Assembly (NCBI GenBank): GCA_947463665.1
Contig: CANHUD010000045.1
Location: 1 to 12,778, forward strand
Direction of reading: 5' to 3'
Length of the DNA stretch: 12,778 nucleotides
Origin: Sphingobacteriales bacterium
Lineage (GTDB): Bacteria; Bacteroidota; Bacteroidia; Chitinophagales; Chitinophagaceae
Part shown: positions 6,882 through 12,778 of the stretch, one piece after another
Layout: every line of letters starts with the position of its first letter
Position numbering within the stretch: position 1 is the first letter of the stretch
Program-made: the position numbers and the translations under genes
The notes under the pieces: generated by a model
Seen by the model: the letters and a program-made list of their open reading frames with translations, nothing else
What the model was told of the DNA's origin: nothing
Database searches by the model: none

Positions 6882-9725
6882 ATGAACACCCCATTTCGAA
6901 AAACATCCCCATTCATCATTAGTATCCTGATAATCGGCATACAATACCTACAGGCTCAACCGGTCAATCTACTACCCGAAGCGGATATACATACCGGCAT
7001 TTCATCGAACCAGATTTTTGTGGTAAAAAAAGATCCGATGGGTATCCTCTGGTGTGGTACGGATCAGGGCGTTGCCATTCCGGGATCGGCGGGGAAAAAA
7101 TATCGTTCGATTACAGCTGTTATTGGCAATCAGCCCGTTTGGGCACTGGAATTCATACGGGGTTATATTTTTATTGGCACGAGGTACAAAGGAATTTATA
7201 TTTTTCGGGCATCAGACGGTACACTATCGCAACAATTTGATTCCGCCCAGACCGGACTTTGCAGGAGGCTTCGGATCATTAGGGATACCGTTTTTCTGAC
7301 CAACCGATCGGTTCCCGTCTATTTTACATTCGAAAAAAACAGATGGGCCCTTCATCAGATCAGGCGAGTTGCAAAAAATGGATTTTATACCGATGTTGCC
7401 CTTTTTAAGGAAAAAATTTATTTCACCAAATATGGGATGAGTGACAAAAGCCTGCACGCTTTCCGAAACGATTCTCTTGTTTCTACGCAGTATATACTTT
7501 CAGGCAAACTTCCCAAGCTGGACGGTAGTTCCTTATGTCTGATAACTACAGAGCAACAATTACTGGCAGGCGGTGACGGATATTACGAGCGTATTTATGC
7601 AGACGGCCGATCAGCGTCTGCTGAATTATACGCACCCAGAGGAAGAGAGCATTTTCCAGCCTGGGATGTATGTTTTATTGACTCTACACCCTACCTGGCT
7701 ATCGGGGTACCGGATAATATGCAAGAGGGGATGGTGTTTCAACCCGGGGTGAGTTCAATGGAGAATCTTCGGAACAATTTCTATGGTCTTTCGCTACTGG
7801 CGGATGATAAGCGGAAAGCGCTCTGGATGGGTACGGCCAATCGGGGTTTATTTTATTGGACAACCCCCGGAACTTCAATTGAATTGCCTTTAAACCAGTT
7901 GAACGATGCTCAATATGTTTCCGCTGATCAGCATACCGGATACCTGTTTAACACCTTTGCTGTATGGCAGTTGGATTGGAAGAATAAGAAAAAAAAGGTG
8001 CTGGTCAGGGCAGAATCGCAAAACCTCCGATCCAGAACCATTCTGGATGTCATTACCTGGAAAGATACCATCGCTGTTTTAGCAGGGGTGAGCGTGCATC
8101 TCTATGCTCCGAACGGAAAAAAGATCAGGAGCTATGATTTTAATCGGCAGAGAGAAATGTTGTCGAACCGAATGCTTAAGATCGGAAACCGACTCATTTT
8201 GTTCTCCTCATTCTACGATCTCATAACGGAAATTGATCTTCGCAATGAAGAGATCAAGACCAGTAAGCAGGTAGGAACGGAGATAACAGCTCTGCCTTAC
8301 CAGAAAGGCATTCTGTACTACAGCAACAATGGTGGATTCCAATTTTACGATAGTCTTACACATAGTTTTGAAGACTCTCCCAATACATTGGATAATATTT
8401 CGGTAAGTGGTGATACACTTTGGACATTGAAAGGAGGTATACTGAGCGCCTATCGGATCAGATTACATCCGTATAAACTGGATTACCTTTTTGAACGATC
8501 CTTCCAAAGTTTAGTGAGTGACTTCTATCCGAACTGGGTGAAAACTGCCAGTAATCGTTTATATCTGGGAGATGCACGGGGATATCTGGAAGTGGATAAA
8601 GGAAATGGACGGCCTCAGTTCTACCGATATCTGGGTAATTATTCAAGTGGAAAAATACCGGTGAATGATGGAATATTTCTCTACTTTAATTATGAGAATT
8701 ATGTTACTAAGATTGATCCGTTTGAATTTGGATCGGCAATTCTTCCATCGGCTGTAAAAACCAATTTAACACCATCGAGAGGTATTTATCAGCGATCTCC
8801 TTTTAGTATTCACTTTTTAAACGATGATTTCATAGCAGAAAGAAACAGCCTGAAAGAATTGATCATTCAGAAAGAACGAGAGCGTACAGATACGCTTTAT
8901 ACTCTTTTGAATGAAATGTCATTTCCTTCAGGACTGGAAGAAGGAGACTACCGGATGGAGGTTAGGCTAAATGGAACGAAGATGGACCCAATATCATTCC
9001 GGGTAAAAGTTGAATTTACGGAATCCGTATTCTTTTATCCGATCATCATTGGGATTTTGCTGTTGATTATGTTCCTTGTATTCAGGAGCATCTTACTTAA
9101 GAGAACTTATGAAAAAAAATTGATGAACAGTCGGCTACAGCTCATCAAGCAAAACCTGAATCCACATTTCATTTACAATTCGCTGAATCTGATCTACTGC
9201 CAGGTACTGGAAAAGAAAACGGATGCGGCAGCAAAGACTATTTCACAGTTTTCAGCGCTGCATCGGTATTTTCTGGAAAACATCAATCAATCAGAAATTA
9301 CACTGGAAGAGGAATTGAAATTTATAGAGAGTTATTTGGAATTGGAGGCAAAGCGGGTGGAAATGGATAAACCGTTTCAGTATTTTCTTCCGGATAGAAC
9401 GGATAAAAGCCTTATGGAACTTCATGTTCCGGCAATGATCCTGCAGCCGCTGGTGGAGAATGCGATCAAGTATTCCACAGCTGAAAATGGAATGCGGTGC
9501 GTATGGGTTGATATTCGGCAGGATGGGAAAAAGATTATCCTGGGCGTTGAAAACACGAGCGGTTTGGATGCTGTATTTTTAAAACAGGGTCATGGTCTGG
9601 GATTAAAAATCATTGCAGAACGGATTGATATTTTTAACCGATCGTTTAGGAGACAGGTTCAGTTAAGAGAGAATGCAGGATTGAAGTATGGCAAAAGTGG
9701 GTATAGATGTGAGGTTGTTTTTTAG
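6882..9725 (+). CDS. beta-propeller sensor histidine kinase, LytS/His_kinase type
   Basis: This 947-residue membrane sensor starts with a signal peptide or first membrane segment (about 9-25, ending LQAQ). A large periplasmic region (about 26-640) has the repeated short beta-blade style of two-component regulator propellers, for example GILWCGTDQGV near 54, YIFIGTRYKGIYIF near 95 and ALWMGTANRGLFYW near 313. A further beta domain, in the position of a Y_Y_Y domain, reaches the transmembrane helix at about 717-738. The cytoplasmic part carries NPHFIYNSLN with the phospho-accepting His762, the N box LQPLVENAIKYS (854-865) and the G box GHGLGLKI (903-910). This is the PF06580 kinase arrangement, which usually signals to a LytTR-type response regulator. 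None is encoded here, and downstream lies AT-rich foreign-looking DNA. The ligand is unknown; carbohydrate or envelope signals are common for the family. Confidence 0.9.
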   Translation: MNTPFRKTSPFIISILIIGIQYLQAQPVNLLPEADIHTGISSNQIFVVKKDPMGILWCGTDQGVAIPGSAGKKYRSITAVIGNQPVWALEFIRGYIFIGTRYKGIYIFRASDGTLSQQFDSAQTGLCRRLRIIRDTVFLTNRSVPVYFTFEKNRWALHQIRRVAKNGFYTDVALFKEKIYFTKYGMSDKSLHAFRNDSLVSTQYILSGKLPKLDGSSLCLITTEQQLLAGGDGYYERIYADGRSASAELYAPRGREHFPAWDVCFIDSTPYLAIGVPDNMQEGMVFQPGVSSMENLRNNFYGLSLLADDKRKALWMGTANRGLFYWTTPGTSIELPLNQLNDAQYVSADQHTGYLFNTFAVWQLDWKNKKKKVLVRAESQNLRSRTILDVITWKDTIAVLAGVSVHLYAPNGKKIRSYDFNRQREMLSNRMLKIGNRLILFSSFYDLITEIDLRNEEIKTSKQVGTEITALPYQKGILYYSNNGGFQFYDSLTHSFEDSPNTLDNISVSGDTLWTLKGGILSAYRIRLHPYKLDYLFERSFQSLVSDFYPNWVKTASNRLYLGDARGYLEVDKGNGRPQFYRYLGNYSSGKIPVNDGIFLYFNYENYVTKIDPFEFGSAILPSAVKTNLTPSRGIYQRSPFSIHFLNDDFIAERNSLKELIIQKERERTDTLYTLLNEMSFPSGLEEGDYRMEVRLNGTKMDPISFRVKVEFTESVFFYPIIIGILLLIMFLVFRSILLKRTYEKKLMNSRLQLIKQNLNPHFIYNSLNLIYCQVLEKKTDAAAKTISQFSALHRYFLENINQSEITLEEELKFIESYLELEAKRVEMDKPFQYFLPDRTDKSLMELHVPAMILQPLVENAIKYSTAENGMRCVWVDIRQDGKKIILGVENTSGLDAVFLKQGHGLGLKIIAERIDIFNRSFRRQVQLRENAGLKYGKSGYRCEVVF

Positions 9726-9965
9726 TGATCCAGTCCAGGAGAGTAAATTTTTATGGAGCTGGATAAATTGATGCTATTGGAGTCAAATCTTTAGGTAGCT
9801 TAAGAATTATTTACATTCAACTAGATTGTTTTGTAATTGGACAGCTTGTTCATTATTTAAAAAAACAATAACATCAAATTAACCAATTCTTTATCATTAA
9901 TTCTTTAAGACTATTGATAATGATCTTTCAATTTCCGAATAAATTTAAACTCATAAAAATACCTT
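9726..9965 (+). other. 240-bp intergenic region at the border of the AT-rich segment
   Basis: No gene is seen here. Just after the kinase stop codon an imperfect inverted repeat (ATCCAG at 9728-9733, CTGGAT at 9759-9764, extendable by three pairs with one bulged G) with a T-run in its loop is a weak terminator candidate. From about 9780 onward the base composition falls sharply in GC and stays low through the following gene, so the boundary of the acquired segment probably lies here. I found no convincing promoter matching both Bacteroidota boxes, no tRNA and no clear direct repeat marking an attachment site. Confidence 0.4.
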
Positions 9966-11681
9966 ATGAAATTATTTAGAGATACTTTACTTTGCTATTT
10001 TACGAGTAATCAAGTAACGCCAGAAAATCGGATTAGATTCAAGAACCTTTTAAGAAAATTTTGCGAAGCTGAAGATATAATTGCAGACGAAAATCTTATC
10101 ACTACATTGAACTTAATTTTATCAAGCAATCTTATAAAATGGAATAGTTCTCCTAGAATAGAAAACCTCATACAGGAAAATATACAAAAATCATTTAATG
10201 AATATTGCTGGTGGGTATATAATACATTAAATAGAAAAGTAAAAAACACTTATCAGCTAGTTGCCCTTTATCTTCTGCTATTGAAAAATGCAGATCTTGA
10301 CAACAACGAATCAATAGATGAAATACTCAATGAATTAAAGCCACAATATCTCGTTCTAAAGAAATTCAAAATAAGAATTAGACATAGTGAATATTTTGAA
10401 TATAAATATGGATACAGATATGATTTAAAAATTTTCTTCGATAGAGCCCCACATAATATTTTAACTGATAATGAAATAGTAGATCATATTTTTAAAAACT
10501 ATCAAATCGATGATTATGATCGGAGAAATGCAGAATACTTTTTACCGGCATTAGAATACTTTAATGATTGTAAGGAAGAAATGCCAGAATCATTAAGAAG
10601 GTTTTTAGGTAGTCACATAAGTATAATTAAATATTTGCTGAGAAAAGAAGAATATATAGAATGGGGAAAAGAACTCCTTAAATTTTATATTCTATCTGAT
10701 GATTCAAAGACAAGCGACCAACATGTCTATTTATTTGAAGATCACATAGAGAAAACAGATATTCAGTATTTAGAATTAGTCAAAAGTATTTTAAAAAATG
10801 ACGGCACGAAACTCAACAGATTTGTATCGTTGATAAACAATGAAGAATTTATTAAAATAGCAATAAAATCTAATGCGAAAAGCATAAAATATGTACATAA
10901 TAATCTAAAACAAAATCAGGAATTTATTATAAACGCAATAGAAATTAATCCATCAGTAATATTATATGTGGAGGAAAATTTCAGGAATAATTATGATTTA
11001 AAAATTCGAGCAATAAATTCAGATTTACAATTATTAAATAATCTATCCATTGAATTTTTAGAACCAATAGAACAGATCAGTATTTTTCAAGATGCAATTC
11101 AAAAATATCCATGGTTAATAAAACAAGTTCCTCAAAATATCAGAAATAATAATCCACATTTATTTCAAGATGCACTGAATAACGATGAAAAAGTCCTGAT
11201 TTTTAAAAATCAAAATGATCAGGTCGATGCAGAAAGAATCCATAGTATAGTTAATCGTTATCCAGATATTTTTTATTTTTTACCTGATGAATTGAAATCG
11301 GATACAGAAAATATTAAAATAGCCATTAGGAAAAATCCTTTTGCATTTGACTGTCTTCCAGATAATTTAAAAAATAATTTGGAAATCATTAATCGCTGTA
11401 TAGAAGAAAATTATAAATCCATAATCCTGATTCAGCATGTAGTAGAAGATCCTATTGAACTTATTCAGAACAACCTGGAAAAAACTTTAAACTATATTAA
11501 ACCAGAAATCATACAATCTAAGTATGCCGATAATATAGCTTTGTTGAAAAAATATATTTCAATAAATCCCGATGAGCTAAATAAGATATATATGGAAATA
11601 GATGAATTAAAAAATGAATTTATCAGTAGTAGAAATAAAATAGAGAAAGAACTAAGAATTAAAGATGCTGAGTTCAACTGA
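9966..11681 (+). CDS. DUF4116-like repeat protein, probably cut short at its 3' end by the IS30 insertion
   Basis: This 571-codon reading frame is very AT-rich and lysine/asparagine/isoleucine-rich, unlike its left neighbours. The first 290 residues are mainly helical and I do not recognise them. From about 290 to 500 there are degenerate repeats of the DUF4116 style, for example FIKIAIKSNAKSIKYVHNNL, then FIINAIEINPSVILYVEENF, and later IKIAIRKNPFAFDCLPDNL. Each reads as two helices with a hydrophobic core. Residues about 535-569 look like a coiled coil. There is no signal peptide, so it is probably cytoplasmic. The last two residues (Phe-Asn) and the TGA at 11679-11681 lie inside the left inverted repeat of the IS element, so the original C-terminus is missing. 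DUF4116 repeats have no established function. A role in host or phage interaction would be a guess from the context only. Confidence 0.65.
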   Translation: MKLFRDTLLCYFTSNQVTPENRIRFKNLLRKFCEAEDIIADENLITTLNLILSSNLIKWNSSPRIENLIQENIQKSFNEYCWWVYNTLNRKVKNTYQLVALYLLLLKNADLDNNESIDEILNELKPQYLVLKKFKIRIRHSEYFEYKYGYRYDLKIFFDRAPHNILTDNEIVDHIFKNYQIDDYDRRNAEYFLPALEYFNDCKEEMPESLRRFLGSHISIIKYLLRKEEYIEWGKELLKFYILSDDSKTSDQHVYLFEDHIEKTDIQYLELVKSILKNDGTKLNRFVSLINNEEFIKIAIKSNAKSIKYVHNNLKQNQEFIINAIEINPSVILYVEENFRNNYDLKIRAINSDLQLLNNLSIEFLEPIEQISIFQDAIQKYPWLIKQVPQNIRNNNPHLFQDALNNDEKVLIFKNQNDQVDAERIHSIVNRYPDIFYFLPDELKSDTENIKIAIRKNPFAFDCLPDNLKNNLEIINRCIEENYKSIILIQHVVEDPIELIQNNLEKTLNYIKPEIIQSKYADNIALLKKYISINPDELNKIYMEIDELKNEFISSRNKIEKELRIKDAEFN

Positions 11682-11695
11682 TTAGTGCAATTTTT
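11671..11695 (+). repeat. left inverted repeat of the IS30-family element
   Basis: AGTTCAACTGATTAGTGCAA plus five T. It matches the reverse complement of 12750-12774 except at two positions. It supplies the last codons and TGA stop of the preceding DUF4116-like frame. A 14-bp piece of it (11683-11696) recurs with one change at 11745-11758, just before the transposase start. Confidence 0.85.
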
Positions 11696-11700
11696 GAAAA

Positions 11701-11738
11701 CAAATGACAAAACGCTTTTAAGGGCATTTTGTCATTTG
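11701..11738 (+). terminator. hairpin between the IS left end and the transposase gene
   Basis: A perfect 12-bp stem (CAAATGACAAAA at 11701-11712, TTTTGTCATTTG at 11727-11738) encloses a 14-base loop that can pair further (GC with GC, then G-T pairs). It stands 28 bp before the transposase ATG. There is no T-run after the stem, so it is not a classical intrinsic terminator. It may shield the transposase from transcription or translation entering from the flanking gene, a protective design known from other insertion sequences. That role is inferred. Confidence 0.45.
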
Positions 11739-11766
11739 ACCGAGTAGTGCAATCTTTGGATTGCTT

Positions 11767-12771
11767 ATGTCTAAAAGTTACACTCAGCTCAGTTTGGTAC
11801 AAAGGTATCAGATTCAAGCCTTTCTTAAGGCAGGAATGAAACAAAAATGGATAGCTCAGCAAATCGGTGTTCATCCGTCTACGATAAGTAGAGAGTTGAA
11901 TCGGAACATTGCCAAACGAGGCAGAACGGCTGGTGAATATGTTGCTACCAATGCTGATCGCAAAACGAAACAGCGCCATCAACTCAAACCTAAGCTGGTA
12001 AAGTTTACCAGGTCTATGAAGGATCAAGCGGTAAAGTGGCTGACGCACGAAAAGTGGAGCCCTGAGATTATAAGTGTTGAAGGTCATAGGACGGGTAAAT
12101 GCCCTGTTAGTATAGAATGGCTGTATCAGTGGATATGGGAAAGCAAACATGGTAATAAACGAGCGGATACGCGCTATAAGCGGATTTATCAGTTGCTTAA
12201 ACATGGTAAGCGGCGTAGAAAACGCGGGGCTCGTAAGGATAGCAGAGGTATTATTCATGATCGTGTACCCATTGAAAAGCGTCCTGAGATTGTTCAGAAA
12301 CGCAGTCGACCAGGTGATATTGAAGTAGATTTTATGTTGGGCAAAAACCATAAAGGAGCATTGTTGGTAATGACAGATAGAGCGATGTTGCATACACGAC
12401 TGCACAAGCTTAAGAACAGACATAGCCGTGTGGTTAGTAAAGCCATTATTAAGAAGCTCAGTGAAGTTAATTATCCTATTCACACCATTACATTTGATAA
12501 CGATAAAGGCTTTGCTGATCATATGACAGTTGCTAATACCTTGAATGTAAAAACCTATTTTACCAGACCCTATACTAGCCAAGATAAAGGAACTGTTGAG
12601 AATAGAATTGGCCAGCTCAGAAGGTTTTTCCCTAAAAAGACAGACCTTAGTAGCGTAACCAGTGATCAAGTGAAACGTGTTGAACAATTATTGAACAATA
12701 GACCTGTTAGAAAATTTAATTATAAAACCCCTAATCAAGTGCTACTCGAAAAAATTGCACTTATTAGTTGA
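11767..12771 (+). CDS. IS30-family transposase
   Basis: From the ATG at 11767 the protein has 334 residues, a normal length for the family. The TTG at 11761 two codons earlier is less likely. Residues 1-47 form the N-terminal helix-turn-helix of IS30 transposases (LVQRYQIQAFLKAGMKQKWI, then HPSTISREL) that binds the element ends. The DDE catalytic triad is visible: D188 in IEVDFM, D244 in ITFDND and E278 in GTVENR. The second D to E spacing is 33 residues, as in the IS30 group. The C-terminal part has NNRPVRKFNYKTPNQVL, the family's usual ending. The TGA at 12769-12771 is inside the right inverted repeat. No frameshift or missing key residue is seen, so the enzyme is probably active. Its codon use and GC content are higher than in the DUF4116 gene it interrupts, consistent with a separate origin. 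Confidence 0.93.
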   Translation: MSKSYTQLSLVQRYQIQAFLKAGMKQKWIAQQIGVHPSTISRELNRNIAKRGRTAGEYVATNADRKTKQRHQLKPKLVKFTRSMKDQAVKWLTHEKWSPEIISVEGHRTGKCPVSIEWLYQWIWESKHGNKRADTRYKRIYQLLKHGKRRRKRGARKDSRGIIHDRVPIEKRPEIVQKRSRPGDIEVDFMLGKNHKGALLVMTDRAMLHTRLHKLKNRHSRVVSKAIIKKLSEVNYPIHTITFDNDKGFADHMTVANTLNVKTYFTRPYTSQDKGTVENRIGQLRRFFPKKTDLSSVTSDQVKRVEQLLNNRPVRKFNYKTPNQVLLEKIALIS

Positions 12772-12774
12772 ACT
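12750..12774 (-). repeat. right inverted repeat of the IS30-family element
   Basis: Its reverse complement reads AGTTCAACTAATAAGTGCAA plus five T. It pairs with 11671-11695 with two mismatches. It overlaps the last transposase codons and stop. Only four bases of flanking DNA (taca) remain before the window ends. Confidence 0.85.
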
Positions 12775-12778
12775 TACA

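Larger units (their letters stand above)
11671..12774 (+). mobile_element. IS30-family insertion sequence, apparently complete
   Basis: About 1.1 kb is bounded by 25-bp inverted repeats (11671-11695 and 12750-12774, 23 of 25 identical). The repeats enclose one IS30-type transposase gene that ends inside the right repeat. Size, single gene and DDE transposase all fit the IS30 family. The left end interrupts the DUF4116-like gene. No target-site duplication can be confirmed: the few bases outside each end (ctg on the left, taca on the right) do not match, and the outermost repeat base is uncertain by one or two positions. The element may have been assembled across different copies, because the window stops 4 bp after its right end. 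Confidence 0.85.

Noticed and set aside
9691..9706. AAGTGGGTATA, matching half of the regulatory palindrome
   Set aside because: It is inside the last codons of the histidine kinase gene, lacks the second arm and the TAGTTTTA box, and is short enough to be chance. A similar gtgggtata at about 10212 is likewise inside a gene.
9753..9794. A 13-codon ATG-to-TAG frame after the kinase gene
   Set aside because: It is too short, unlike the start of a LytTR regulator, and has no supporting signal.
11674..12687. A 337-codon open frame on the minus strand across the IS
   Set aside because: It lies opposite the intact IS30 transposase, whose motifs are clear. It has no recognisable domain. Its ending KIALIS equals the transposase ending only because both come from the inverted repeats.
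11671..12774. Target-site duplication around the IS30 element
   Set aside because: The bases outside the two inverted repeats do not match at any plausible end position, and only four bases remain on the right.

Overview
The window looks like chromosomal DNA of a Bacteroidota bacterium, probably of the Chitinophagaceae or a relative. The evidence is a beta-propeller/LytS-type sensor kinase, several signal peptides ending in Ala-Gln, papain-like and DUF4384-like exported proteins, and start codons without clear Shine-Dalgarno sequences. No rRNA, tRNA or CRISPR was seen. The order-level assignment is an inference from gene style only.

Layout. (1) 2-952 (+): 3' part of an outer-membrane beta-barrel-like protein whose start lies before the window. 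(2) 4647-977 (-): a tight three-gene unit with gaps of 11-12 bp. It encodes an exported C1A (papain-like) cysteine peptidase with a C-terminal DUF4384-like domain, an exported protein consisting of that C-terminal domain alone, and an exported M48-like zinc peptidase with Sel1 repeats. (3) 5719-4776 (-): two small membrane-anchored proteins of unknown function. (4) 5881-9725 (+): a Tat-exported calcineurin-like metallophosphoesterase followed by a propeller sensor histidine kinase of the LytS/His_kinase (PF06580) type, with no response regulator beside it. (5) 9966 to the end: a strikingly AT-rich accessory segment holding a DUF4116-repeat protein that runs into a complete-looking IS30-family element (about 11671-12774).

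The most interesting regulatory signal is a 57-bp repeat (4701-4757 and 5767-5823, 51/57 identical) that stands at nearly the same distance upstream of both minus-strand units. Each copy carries a palindrome of the form TATACCC-N6-GGGTATA (one arm mismatch in the second copy) next to a TAGTTTTA box resembling the Bacteroidota -7 element. The two units are therefore probably switched together by one regulator, making a five-gene cell-envelope regulon: two membrane-anchored proteins, a cysteine peptidase, a partner domain and a metallopeptidase/Sel1 protein. The second copy also lies in the divergent region before the phosphoesterase-kinase pair, so the kinase may belong to the same circuit.

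In the accessory segment, the last two residues and the stop codon of the DUF4116 gene are made by the left inverted repeat of the IS30 element. The gene therefore looks 3'-truncated by the insertion. The window stops 4 bp beyond the right inverted repeat, so neither the rest of that gene nor a target duplication can be examined.
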